Positions 8,505 through 16,312 of a stretch of 36,685 nt of DNA are shown here, piece by piece. Every line of letters begins with the position of its first letter. Position 1 is the stretch's first letter. The notes beneath the pieces are model-generated. The model was given only the letters and a program-made list of their open reading frames with translations. It did no database searches and was not told the DNA's origin. This stretch comes from Bacillota bacterium. Its GTDB lineage: Bacteria > Bacillota > Sulfobacillia > Sulfobacillales > Sulfobacillaceae. The position numbers and the translations under genes are program-made. The DNA is taken from positions 1 through 36,685 of the forward strand of contig JAJYPK010000016.1 of NCBI GenBank assembly GCA_021795465.1, in the 5' to 3' direction.

Positions 8505-9830
8505 TCATCGAACCTCTACACGCGTTGTGGCTTCCTCTAGTGCTTTATCCAAGATATCTAGACCTTGGTTCAGGTCCTCCGCACTAATGACCAAAGGCAT
8601 GAGAGTGCGGATAACGTGGTTATGCATCCCGGCGCGCATGACAATCACACCGTGTTGGTAGGCGTACTGGGCCACAAAGTCGGCCACAGCGGTAGACGGC
8701 ACGGCGCTGTCCTTAGATGTCACTAGTTCGAGTGCCGCCATGGGGCCTATCCCGCGAACATCCCCCACGATGTCATAGCGATCGCGAAATCCAGCGAATC
8801 GTTTTTGGATCACCGTCCCCAACTGCACGGCGTGCTGAAGGTAGGAAGGATCGTCCCAGGCTTTTAACACCGCCAATGCCGCTGCTACGGCCAAAGGGTT
8901 GCCTGCATAGGTCCCCCCTAAGCCTCCCACGTTGGGCGCATCCATCACATCGGCGCGGCCAATGACCGCTGACAACGGCAACCCAGCCGCCAGTGACTTC
9001 GCCACGGTCATGAGGTCGGGTACCACCTGGGTGTGTTCGACGGCAAAAAGCTTCCCGGTTCGCCCAAACCCGGTTTGAATTTCGTCGGCAATGAGGAGAA
9101 TTCCGTGGGCCTTTGTAATTTCCCGCAGACGCGGCATAAAATCTGGGGGCGGTACCAGAAATCCCCCTTCCCCCGCCACCGGTTCGATGATAACGGCCGC
9201 AATTTGATCGCCGGGAATTTGGGTTTGGAATAGTTCCAGGAGGCGATCGGCCGCAATTCGACCAAAATCCTTCTGTGATCCCAAAGGATCCCGATAGGCA
9301 TAGGGATACGGGAGATGGTAGATTTCCGGCGCTAATGGTCCAAATCCCGCTCGGTACGGCTTGGCCTTGCCAGTAAGCGTCATCGTGAGCAGAGTTCTCC
9401 CATGAAATCCATAGGTAAACGCCACGACGGCACTCCGACCGGTATAGGTGCGGGCTATTTTTACCGCATTTTCGACGGCCTCCGCCCCGGAATTTACCAA
9501 CAACACCTTTTTATGGAAATGTCCCGGTGTGATCGCAGCTAGTTTTTCTGCCAATTCCACATAGGGTTCGTAGGGCAAAACATTGACGGAGGTGTGAATA
9601 TATTGATCTAATTGTTCACGGATAGCCGCTACAATCCCATCGGGGCGATGTCCGAGGTTTTGGACACCGATGCCCCCGGCAAAATCGATGTACTCGTTCC
9701 CATCGACATCCCAAACCTTGGCACCTTCTGCTCGTGCGACAAAGATCGGGGTGGCATGACTTAGACCACGCGGTATTGCGGCCTCTCGGCGTTTCATGAG
9801 CTCAAGCGATCGCGGGCCAGGAATAGACAT
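8505..9830 (-). CDS. gabT: 4-aminobutyrate (omega-amino acid) aminotransferase
   Basis: A class III PLP-dependent aminotransferase of 441 residues that moves the terminal amino group of GABA or a similar omega-amino acid to 2-oxoglutarate. Visible motifs include WDVDGNEYIDFAGGIG near the N-terminus, NSGAEAVENAVKIAR, the FTYGFHGRT cofactor loop, LIADEIQTGFGRTG, and VAKSLAAGLPLSAV with the Schiff-base lysine. The start ATG at 9828-9830 (MSIPGPRS) is chosen because AAGGAGG sits seven bases upstream; an extension to 9917 has no ribosome binding site. It heads a minus-strand group with the permease and nitrilase genes. An operator-like inverted repeat lies about 80 nt upstream. Among class III enzymes the GabT assignment is good, but related substrates are possible. 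Confidence 0.92.
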   Translation of the reverse strand: MSIPGPRSLELMKRREAAIPRGLSHATPIFVARAEGAKVWDVDGNEYIDFAGGIGVQNLGHRPDGIVAAIREQLDQYIHTSVNVLPYEPYVELAEKLAAITPGHFHKKVLLVNSGAEAVENAVKIARTYTGRSAVVAFTYGFHGRTLLTMTLTGKAKPYRAGFGPLAPEIYHLPYPYAYRDPLGSQKDFGRIAADRLLELFQTQIPGDQIAAVIIEPVAGEGGFLVPPPDFMPRLREITKAHGILLIADEIQTGFGRTGKLFAVEHTQVVPDLMTVAKSLAAGLPLSAVIGRADVMDAPNVGGLGGTYAGNPLAVAAALAVLKAWDDPSYLQHAVQLGTVIQKRFAGFRDRYDIVGDVRGIGPMAALELVTSKDSAVPSTAVADFVAQYAYQHGVIVMRAGMHNHVIRTLMPLVISAEDLNQGLDILDKALEEATTRVEVR

Positions 9831-9911
9831 AAAATTCCTCCTTGTTGAAAGCTGTTTAGACAATTTAAGCAAATCCCACTGAAAAAATACATGGGCAATA
9901 CGGTTAACCCC

Positions 9912-9928
9912 GCACAATTTGATTGTGC
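9912..9928. promoter_or_regulatory. Operator-like inverted repeat upstream of gabT
   Basis: GCACAAT-ttg-ATTGTGC is a perfect 7-bp inverted repeat with a 3-bp centre, about 80 bp upstream of the gabT start. The size and symmetry fit a dimeric repressor or activator site. No cognate regulator gene is adjacent, and no clear -35/-10 pair was found around it. Confidence 0.4.
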
Positions 9929-9994
9929 ATGATGAACAGCCTTTGACTTATCGATATTTGGTATCGACTGGATGTCTAGACGGTCAACGGGGCA

Positions 9995-10480
9995 TTATGC
10001 CTCGTCGCTATCGCTGATCCGAGTAGGAATATGGTCATGACGCTCAATCTCAGTACTAAGTTTTTGATAGAATCCCACCCCTAGCATCAATAAACCCGCG
10101 ACCACGATGAGGCCAGCTGGATAAAGGATCGCTTGTACGGTGGTTTGTCCGGTAATAAAGATGAACGTGAGGCCCTGCAAACTCAGAGCAATAATGATAA
10201 TCACCATAAACTTCGTCAAACTTTTCCGTGCCTCTCTGGCCCTCCCTAATTCACGGTTGCCTACGACCTCCTCTTCAAAGAGATATTTCGCGACATCAAA
10301 CACAGCCATGGCGACCACAATAAGACCTACTGCTCGCAATAAATGTGTTTCCACCGAATGTTGCTCAAACGCCCGCATAATATCCCAGAGACCTCTGGCC
10401 ACTAAGGCGACCGCCGCAATTAACAATGATCCGCCAGCGACACTATAAATCACGTTGGTGAGATATCTAAAGTTTTTGAT
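9995..10480 (-). CDS. Small integral membrane protein (about 4 TM), start codon unusual
   Basis: The product is a 150-160 residue membrane protein with four hydrophobic segments. A conserved-looking polar stretch lies between helices 2 and 3, AVFDVAKYLFEEEV followed by REARKSLTKF. It resembles a widespread but uncharacterised bacterial membrane family; that resemblance is from memory and not tested. The only standard in-frame start is GTG at 10451-10453, but it has no ribosome binding site. A very strong one (AAGGAGG, 10489-10495) lies eight bases ahead of an in-frame ATC at 10478-10480, which would add nine residues (IKNFRYLTN). The coordinates given use that ATC; if GTG is used the gene ends at 10453. 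It lies upstream of gabT on the same strand with a 164-nt gap. Function unknown. Confidence 0.65.
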   Translation of the reverse strand: MKNFRYLTNVIYSVAGGSLLIAAVALVARGLWDIMRAFEQHSVETHLLRAVGLIVVAMAVFDVAKYLFEEEVVGNRELGRAREARKSLTKFMVIIIIALSLQGLTFIFITGQTTVQAILYPAGLIVVAGLLMLGVGFYQKLSTEIERHDHIPTRISDSDEA

Positions 10481-10495
10481 AGCGACCCCTCCTTA

Positions 10496-10807
10496 TGTTC
10501 TCCTAACTCTGTGGGTTATACCACGGCATCGTGCGCGTCTAAGACGAAAGAACCCCAAACAGTGTGTTGGGTTGTACTGCGCAGTGTACAAGACGAGCCC
10601 AATATACACAAACTGAGCATCAGCGACGGCACCGATCCGGTTCCGAGAAACTCGATCAAAAAAGGGCCCAATGGCCCCTTAATCCATCCCCTAATAGTCC
10701 TAGGGACCGCAATATCACACCCATATAATTTAAACTAGCCTATTTAATGCGTTATTAAGCTCGAGACGCTCGGAACTCTCAGGTCTCGAACCGCTAGAGG
10801 ACGAGGA
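10496..10807. other. Intergenic region with a G/C-rich hairpin
   Basis: No gene is seen here. At 10658-10680 an AAGGGGCC/GGGCCCTT stem with one mismatch and a 3-nt loop is followed on the minus strand by a T run. This would work as an intrinsic terminator for minus-strand transcription, although no minus-strand gene lies directly upstream. It may shield the small membrane protein gene from read-through. Confidence 0.35.
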
Positions 10808-11629
10808 GTGTGCCCCTTCTTGGCGTATAACATAGAGACATCAAGATCCACCACAACAGAGCATCGGCATTGGAATCCGACAAGGGTTACCGAAGCGATC
10901 CGTGACCGGCAAAATCGGGGCTTACCGTTAAATGCGCACGCCGTCGAAATAGACGATTCTCGCCTCATCGCGGCGGCACGACGACTTTTCGGATGTTGGA
11001 ACGATGCCCTGACAGCCGCCGGTATCGAGCCCAAGTCGGTGCGGCCAAAACCCATACGCCATCCTCACGGGTTCTGGTCACGCACCACGATCATCGCAGC
11101 CATTCAGCAATATCAAAATCGTACAAGCCGTCTCGATGCCCACCATATGCAACACATTGACAATCCCTTAGTGTCCGCGGCCACCTACTATTTTGGATCG
11201 TGGTCCAAGGCGCTAGATGCCGCAGGCATCGATTCCAGCGCGGCACGCCAAAACACTCCGAGAAACCCAAGGCAAATTCTCCGTGCGATCGAGACCATGG
11301 CGAAATCTCATCAGACACTCCGTGACTTTGCAGCCCGTACCCATGATCGCGCCCTCTATGGGGCGGCCCAAAAATATTTTGGTTCGTGGAGAAACGCGGT
11401 GCGCGAAGCCGGGTATGAGGATGCCGCCCGTTCTTCAAATTCACGATGGTCGCGCGCAGATATTGAGTCCTTACTTGCTCATTATTTAACTTCGGGTGTT
11501 CCCCTGGACGACGTGTTTCGGCGCCATTCTCATCTCAACGCTGCCATTATCCGTGAATGGGGATCTTGGAACACGTTTGAACAAGCCCATCACGAGTGGT
11601 TCTTAGGAATCACGGAAGACCAAGGCTGA
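10808..11629 (+). CDS. Protein of four tandem HNH-associated DNA-binding repeats, no nuclease domain
   Basis: The 273-residue product consists almost wholly of four diverged repeats of about 60 residues, spanning roughly 21-80, 88-149, 150-209 and 212-264. Each has a W-(N/S)-(P/R)-x3-(I/V)-type opening (only partly kept in the third), a helical middle and the hallmark block (F/W)G-x-W-x3-(A/F): FGCWNDALTAAGI, FGSWSKALDAAGI, FGSWRNAVREAGY and WGSWNTFEQA. This pattern matches the repeat found beside HNH homing endonucleases (Pfam HNH_repeat type), thought to contact DNA. No HNH, GIY-YIG or other catalytic motif is present and there is no room for one. The GTG start follows an AGGA-rich stretch. 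It may be a sequence-specific DNA-binding protein or a relic of a selfish element; the role is unknown. Confidence 0.75.
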   Translation: MCPFLAYNIETSRSTTTEHRHWNPTRVTEAIRDRQNRGLPLNAHAVEIDDSRLIAAARRLFGCWNDALTAAGIEPKSVRPKPIRHPHGFWSRTTIIAAIQQYQNRTSRLDAHHMQHIDNPLVSAATYYFGSWSKALDAAGIDSSAARQNTPRNPRQILRAIETMAKSHQTLRDFAARTHDRALYGAAQKYFGSWRNAVREAGYEDAARSSNSRWSRADIESLLAHYLTSGVPLDDVFRRHSHLNAAIIREWGSWNTFEQAHHEWFLGITEDQG

Positions 11630-11732
11630 GTTGAGTCTCTGTTGCGGCATCCACTGCGTCTCATGCAACAGGGTCGACGCGTTCGTGCGTCGTAGGAGGT
11701 CCTCGTGTATTTGCCGGTCGACGTCGCAAATC

Positions 11733-11756
11733 CCCGAAAAAAGGCAAATTTTCGGG
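11733..11756 (+). terminator. Weak hairpin after the repeat-protein gene
   Basis: CCCGAAAA (11733-11740) and TTTTCGGG (11749-11756) form a perfect 8-bp stem with an 8-nt loop, about 100 nt past the stop codon of the repeat protein. The following TTATC is not a true T tract, so termination is only a possibility. Confidence 0.3.
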
Positions 11757-11851
11757 TTATCAAGGACCACTTGGCCCTCATTTTTGGTTCCAACGGCCCT
11801 ATAAAACTCTGTCCTCGCTCATTATCGTAAAAAGAAACGAGGAGAAGAACT

Positions 11852-12103
11852 ATGATGGAGGAACCACACCCGACGGAGTTATGGCCGGTTATCCGAAATA
11901 TTTTAGTCACCGATTGGGGATTTGATGATCAAGTGTTGGAACCCACCACCCCCCTTTTCCCCAACACGATTGCGGCCTGGATGGATTGGGTCGACTTAAT
12001 CCAAACCATTAGCGAACAGGTAGCGATCGAATGGCCGAACAACGTTACGCCCGACTCTTTAACCTGTGGACACGATCTTCTGCACCTTTTGGAATCCGTA
12101 TAG
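11852..12103 (+). CDS. Acyl-carrier-protein-like protein lacking the phosphopantetheine serine
   Basis: The 83-residue acidic protein has the size and helix pattern of an acyl carrier protein. Helix 1 is about residues 8-22, a long loop contains EPTTPLF, helix 2 (MDWVDLIQTISEQVAIEW) aligns with DSLDAVELV...FGIEI of ACPs, and a terminal helix resembles the TVGDLV segment. In that alignment the prosthetic-group serine of the DSL motif is replaced by Trp43, preceded by Ala42, so it could not be phosphopantetheinylated at the usual site. The ATG at 11852 has GGAG eight bases upstream. Three bases separate its stop from the next ATG, so it is translationally coupled to the dehydrogenase. Its role may be that of a protein adaptor. 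The fold assignment is by eye and needs a profile or structure check. Confidence 0.6.
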   Translation: MMEEPHPTELWPVIRNILVTDWGFDDQVLEPTTPLFPNTIAAWMDWVDLIQTISEQVAIEWPNNVTPDSLTCGHDLLHLLESV

Positions 12104-12106
12104 CGG

Positions 12107-13360
12107 ATGGACGCCCTAACGCACACGGCGGAAACCTACCAAGGATTAGAATTCCACATCAATCCACTCTATATGGCGTGGCAAAAACTAAGACCCTCTC
12201 ATGCCTTGGCCGTAGCTTCTAAATCATTACATCTGCGATCGCGTCCGGCTCCTCTTGTGGTTGAAGATCCTGCGTGGGTGGCTATTAAACCGATCCTCTC
12301 CGGCATATGCGGTTCGGATCTTAGTATCATGCGCGCACAAAGCTCTCCATACCTCGCTCCATTGACCTCTTTCCCGGCGGTGCTCGGTCACGAAGTGGTC
12401 GGGGAAATTGATACATTGAATGCCCCGTGGCCCCGTGGTACTCGCGTGGTCATCGATCCCAGCTTAGCCTGCGCGGCACGGGGCATAAGGCCGTGCTCGG
12501 CCTGTGCAAAAGGTGAACCCGATGAATGCGCCAATCGGCACCATCCTAAATTGGGTCCAGGCATGCTCTTGGGATACCATCAAGACATTCCAGGGGGGTG
12601 GTCGACTCGGATGTGGGTTCCGCGCCAACAAATCTACCCCATTCCGACGACCATGACGGCACGTCGAGCCGTCCTGACCGAACCATCCAGTATTGTCTGG
12701 CAAGCATTATCACGGATCCAAGATGATGGCGGGAGCCCTACCACACTGATATTAGGAGGCGGCACTATCGGGTTACTGAGCATCTGGCTTTTCAAAATGC
12801 TCCATCCCACAGCGAAAGTTTTTGCACGAACCCGCTATCCCTTGCAATCCCGCTTAGCCTCCCAACTCGGTGCCGACGTCGTTTATCAAGACCAAGCCGG
12901 GATAAATTTGGTGACCAGTCTGACACTCAATCCTATTGCGGGAGAGCCTCTCGACACCAAATTCGGCGGCTGGCCGTTTCGACCGCGGGGGTTTGACATC
13001 ATTATCGACACCGTGGGGAGCGAGACCTCGTTCTATCAGTCGGCTACATTAGTCCGACCTGGCGGACAGATCCTCTTGCTCGGGGGTGCGGGCAAAATGT
13101 CGGTCGACTTGACGCCAATTTGGTCGCGCCGGGTCACACTCATCGGATCCTTCGGGTATGGTCACGGCCCCTCGTCTCCTGCCACAACCACGTTTAACAC
13201 GGTCATTAAAACTCTTGACGAAACCCCCAAACCCATTGAACAATTAGTGACCCACATTGTCGCGTTAAACCAATACCAAGAGGCCATAGAGATTCTCCAA
13301 AGACGGCAAGGAGCCGAGCCCATCAAGGTGGCATTTGGCCCACCCAGCCTCGCGACTTAA
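12107..13360 (+). CDS. Zinc-dependent medium-chain dehydrogenase
   Basis: A 417-residue member of the alcohol dehydrogenase superfamily. The catalytic zinc ligands are Cys68 (GICGSD) and His95-Glu96 (GHEVVGE). Four cysteines that could bind a structural zinc occur at 122, 130, 133 and 141, but the first is eight residues ahead of the second where three is usual. The NAD(P) motif LILGGGTIGLL lies near residue 215. A roughly 50-residue N-terminal extension precedes the usual start of the fold. The ATG follows the ACP-like gene by three bases and has no clear ribosome binding site, which points to translational coupling. A plausible terminator follows at about 13372-13415. The substrate is unknown; a role with the carrier-like protein is inference from coupling alone. 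Confidence 0.85.
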   Translation: MDALTHTAETYQGLEFHINPLYMAWQKLRPSHALAVASKSLHLRSRPAPLVVEDPAWVAIKPILSGICGSDLSIMRAQSSPYLAPLTSFPAVLGHEVVGEIDTLNAPWPRGTRVVIDPSLACAARGIRPCSACAKGEPDECANRHHPKLGPGMLLGYHQDIPGGWSTRMWVPRQQIYPIPTTMTARRAVLTEPSSIVWQALSRIQDDGGSPTTLILGGGTIGLLSIWLFKMLHPTAKVFARTRYPLQSRLASQLGADVVYQDQAGINLVTSLTLNPIAGEPLDTKFGGWPFRPRGFDIIIDTVGSETSFYQSATLVRPGGQILLLGGAGKMSVDLTPIWSRRVTLIGSFGYGHGPSSPATTTFNTVIKTLDETPKPIEQLVTHIVALNQYQEAIEILQRRQGAEPIKVAFGPPSLAT

Positions 13361-13371
13361 GCCTCACGAGA

Positions 13372-13415
13372 ACCGGACCACCGGGCCCCACCTGGTGAAC
13401 GGTACCTTTTATTTT
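13372..13415 (+). terminator. Putative intrinsic terminator after the dehydrogenase
   Basis: Nested complementary arms ACCG/CGGT (outer) and CACC/GGTG (inner) are followed by ACC and a TTTTATTTT tract, just downstream of the stop at 13360. The stem is imperfect. The T tract and position make termination plausible. Confidence 0.4.
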
Positions 13416-13713
13416 GTGGCGTTCTATGGTTAGACCGATTATAATGTCCTCATCACATGCACCGAATGGTGGCACTTTATGATTGCGACCGTAGCTCGTG
13501 CCCGGCGCCTTCATCGTGCAGGTATAGGCTATCAGTGCTTGACACCTGGCGAAGTCTTGCGTCTCAGGAAGATACTAAACGGTTGGATTCTCCGGTCCCA
13601 ACCCACCATTCTGAAGCATCGTCGAAAGCCAATTTGGTGAGTCCCCCGCCAAACACAATGCGGTAGAGGATTATCCCCTCCGACGGGGAACCAAGAAAGG
13701 GGCGGAACTTCTG
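13416..13713. other. Gap upstream of paaA, with possible promoter
   Basis: No gene is seen. A good -10 hexamer, TATAAT, lies at 13440-13445, but the best -35 candidate (TTGTGG, 13414-13419) is 20 bp away, longer than ideal. A TTGACA near 13538 has no matching -10 box. A short hairpin (TCCCC/GGGGA) sits about 30 nt before the paaA start. The promoter assignment is tentative. Confidence 0.3.
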
Positions 13714-14673
13714 ATGGATCTCATGCATCACTCGAAAGAAGAATTTATCGAACAGATCGCAGCCGGGAACAAAGTTGACACCGGTGATTGGATGCCTGAT
13801 GACTATCGTCAATTGCTCATTAAGCAAATCCATATGCACGCGATAAGCGAAATCATGGGAGCCTATCCGGAGAAAGAATGGGTGAAGTATGCTCCGACCA
13901 TTCAACGAAAGTTAGCACTCAACGCCAAAATTCAGGATGAAATCGGTCATGGTCATATGCTGTTGCGGCTCGCGGAGGATCTGAGTGCCCCACTCGGGCG
14001 TGGACGCGAGGATTTGTTACACGACGTGCTAGACGGCCGCGTGAAGTTTCATAATGTGTTCCATATGTCTGCCCCGAGTTGGGCCGACGCTGGCGTCATT
14101 GGCTTCTTAGTGGACGGTGGCGCCATCATCACCCAAGCGATGTTGTTAGCGAGCTCGTATGCTCCCTATGCACGTATGCTAAAGCGGATCGTCGCCGAGG
14201 AAAGTTTTCATATGCAGTTTGGGGAATCGGTGGTTCTGGCTTTGGCATCGGGTACCGAAGTGCAGCGCGAGATGTTGCAACAAGCCATTAATCGCTGGTG
14301 GCCCGCCATGATGTTCTTCTTCGGACCCAGAGAAATGGGCCCGCAGTCCCAACGCATGCTGGAATACCGGATTCGTACGATGACCAACGAAGAATTACGG
14401 CAAAAATTTATCGCCCGCTACGTCCCCAGGATCCACGCACTGGGCATGACACTATCGGACCATGAACTCTACCAAGACCCCGATCCTCCCCATTTCTGGC
14501 ACTACACCGATCCCGATTGGGATTGGTTCAACGACATGGTGCATCACAACACTGGCCCCATGTCTCAAGCACGATTAGCCCTAAGACGTGGTGCCCAAGA
14601 AGGACTGGCATGGGCCCGACATGCCGCATTGCAAGCCCATGCCACGATCGATGTAAGAGCTGCAACACTGTAA
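13714..14673 (+). CDS. paaA: Phenylacetyl-CoA 1,2-epoxidase catalytic subunit PaaA
   Basis: PaaA is the di-iron oxygenase subunit that epoxidises the ring of phenylacetyl-CoA, the committed step of aerobic phenylacetate breakdown. The 319-residue length is typical. The ferritin-like ligand motifs are visible: Glu76-x2-His79 (DEIGHGH), Glu163-x2-His166 (AEESFHMQFGE), and a helix-1 glutamate near residue 46. The block WWPAMMFFFGP is also typical of the family. A second ATG nine bases in (13723) is an alternative start; the ribosome binding site AAAGGGGCGG lies about 10 nt before the first. It leads paaABCD; no paaE reductase follows. Confidence 0.95.
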   Translation: MDLMHHSKEEFIEQIAAGNKVDTGDWMPDDYRQLLIKQIHMHAISEIMGAYPEKEWVKYAPTIQRKLALNAKIQDEIGHGHMLLRLAEDLSAPLGRGREDLLHDVLDGRVKFHNVFHMSAPSWADAGVIGFLVDGGAIITQAMLLASSYAPYARMLKRIVAEESFHMQFGESVVLALASGTEVQREMLQQAINRWWPAMMFFFGPREMGPQSQRMLEYRIRTMTNEELRQKFIARYVPRIHALGMTLSDHELYQDPDPPHFWHYTDPDWDWFNDMVHHNTGPMSQARLALRRGAQEGLAWARHAALQAHATIDVRAATL

Positions 14674-14702
14674 CCATGCGCTCGAAAGGATGGTGACATA
14701 CA

Positions 14703-15059
14703 ATGAGTCTAGTGGACGACGCTCCGATTTACGAAGTTTTTGGTCAACGCGATGCCCTGAGCTTTGCAACCTATGTGGGCAGTGTGCGAGCCGCGTCTCT
14801 TGAATTAGCCCTCCTGTTAGCACGTGAAACATATTTTCGCCGGGAAAAGATATTTGATATGTGGGTCGTGCCCAAAGAATCCGTGACCCATGCTCGGGCG
14901 TTTGATGCCACTTTGCTGATGGGGAGTATGGATAAAGAATATCGCCTACCCAGCGGTTATGACAACGCGCCGATTTGGAAACAATTTAAAGCCCAAGCAC
15001 AAACCATCGAAGAGGTGGCATTAGATGTGGCCCCTCCTGCAAGGAGCTCGTCATCATGA
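14703..15059 (+). CDS. paaB: Phenylacetyl-CoA epoxidase subunit PaaB
   Basis: PaaB is a small non-catalytic subunit that links PaaAC heterodimers in the epoxidase complex. The 118-residue product has the family start (YEVFGQRDALSFATYVGSVRAAS), the LALLLARETYFRRE segment with the conserved Arg-Glu, and the MWVVPKE motif. It is somewhat longer than the usual 95 or so residues because of a low-complexity Ala/Ser tail. The stop overlaps the paaC ATG by four bases (ATGA), so translation is coupled. It sits 29 nt after paaA. Confidence 0.95.
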   Translation: MSLVDDAPIYEVFGQRDALSFATYVGSVRAASLELALLLARETYFRREKIFDMWVVPKESVTHARAFDATLLMGSMDKEYRLPSGYDNAPIWKQFKAQAQTIEEVALDVAPPARSSSS

Positions 15060-15829
15060 TCCTATTAACGCCTGAGAAGCACTCCGCCCTAAAGTCCATT
15101 TTAATTTCTGTCGCCGATGATGAATGGATCATGGGCCATCGAGGCTCGGAATGGCTGGCGGAGGCCCCAGACTTAGAAGATGATTTAGCCCTGAGTTCGA
15201 CGAGTCAAGATGAAATGGGCCATGCAAGATTGCTCTATCGCCTGATCGAAGAGTTGGGTGGCCCCTCGCCCGACCATCAAGTCTATGCTCGTCCCGTTGA
15301 TGACTGGTATCCTGCTCGGCTGGTCACGCTTGCCCGCCAAGACTGGGCGGAATGGGTCACCCGTCGATACTTCTACGAGGTTTTCGACGCAATTAGGCGC
15401 CATGCGCTGATCAGCATTCCATTTCCTTCTTTGGCTTACGCTCTCCAATCCATAGAACGAGAAGAGGCTTATCATATTCGCTACATTGAAGCGCAGATGA
15501 CGAATTTGGCCTATGGTGGGCAAGTCGCTCACGATTATCTCGCCCATGGGATCGCGGTCGACTGGGCGTTCATTCCGAGCCTCTTTAGCTGGGGCACTGC
15601 GGAGGAAACCTGGCAAATCCTCCAATGCCCCGCACTCGATCCCCGATCCCTACAACAGGCCTTCGAGGCGTCTATCCAAAAACAATTTGCAACCTGGGAT
15701 CTCGCCTGGCCCGGGCCTTTGGGTTCTATCGATGGCAACGGCCGCAGCGCAGCCAAGAACCCTGATCTCGCCCAGATTCGGGCAGAACTGCGTGCTGTCC
15801 GCCAAATAGCACCTGACTCTCATTGGTAG
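15056..15829 (+). CDS. paaC: Phenylacetyl-CoA epoxidase structural subunit PaaC
   Basis: PaaC is the ferritin-fold partner of PaaA that holds it in the active heterodimer. The 257-residue protein begins with the family block DDEWIMGHRGSEWLAEAP, followed by LEDDLALSSTSQDEMGHARLLYRL and later IEREEAYHIRY. The overall match to PaaC is strong. The ATG overlaps the paaB stop by four bases. PaaD begins 12 nt after its stop behind a good TAGGAGG site, so the four genes are one operon. Confidence 0.95.
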   Translation: MILLTPEKHSALKSILISVADDEWIMGHRGSEWLAEAPDLEDDLALSSTSQDEMGHARLLYRLIEELGGPSPDHQVYARPVDDWYPARLVTLARQDWAEWVTRRYFYEVFDAIRRHALISIPFPSLAYALQSIEREEAYHIRYIEAQMTNLAYGGQVAHDYLAHGIAVDWAFIPSLFSWGTAEETWQILQCPALDPRSLQQAFEASIQKQFATWDLAWPGPLGSIDGNGRSAAKNPDLAQIRAELRAVRQIAPDSHW

Positions 15830-15841
15830 GAGGCACCCCCG

Positions 15842-16285
15842 ATGACACGTGATGATGTAATGGAACGGCTTCGCACGGTTAACGACCCTGAGATTCCCGA
15901 CTTAAGTATTGTCGACTTAGGGATGGTCGAGTCCATCATTGTCACACCCGAACGTGTGCATGTCACTTTGCGGCCGACCTTCATTGGATGTCCCGGACTG
16001 GATTGGATTCTCGACCACGCGGTGGCCGCACTGCAGCCGGCCAAGGCCCTGGTATCCTATGACTTTGAACATCCATGGTCCGCCAGCGATATTACCGAAA
16101 AAGGACACCAACAACTCCGCTCGTTTGGCATTGCCCCGCCAGATGGTGGGTCTACAACGGTCTCTTGCCCGCTTTGCGGGAGCCAGGAGACCCATCAATC
16201 CAGCATGTTCGGCGCCACCCTATGCCGCTCGCTATATTACTGCAGGCAATGTCAGCAACCCTTTGAGGCATGGAAGCCTATCTAA
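15842..16285 (+). CDS. paaD: PaaD, iron-sulfur/assembly protein of the phenylacetyl-CoA epoxidase
   Basis: PaaD is a MIP18/SufT-type (DUF59) protein needed for an active phenylacetyl-CoA epoxidase, probably for metal-centre assembly. The N-terminal ~95 residues carry the DUF59 pattern VNDPEIPDLSIVDLGMV and PTFIGCPGLD. The C-terminal ~50 residues form a zinc ribbon with two Cys pairs (CPLCGS, CRQC), as in true PaaD and unlike generic DUF59 proteins. The ribosome binding site TAGGAGG lies about seven bases before the ATG. This is the last gene of the paa group here; it converges on the radical SAM gene with a 27-nt gap. Confidence 0.93.
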   Translation: MTRDDVMERLRTVNDPEIPDLSIVDLGMVESIIVTPERVHVTLRPTFIGCPGLDWILDHAVAALQPAKALVSYDFEHPWSASDITEKGHQQLRSFGIAPPDGGSTTVSCPLCGSQETHQSSMFGATLCRSLYYCRQCQQPFEAWKPI

Positions 16286-16312
16286 GTTACCCTCCCAAGA
16301 GAACGGTATGGG

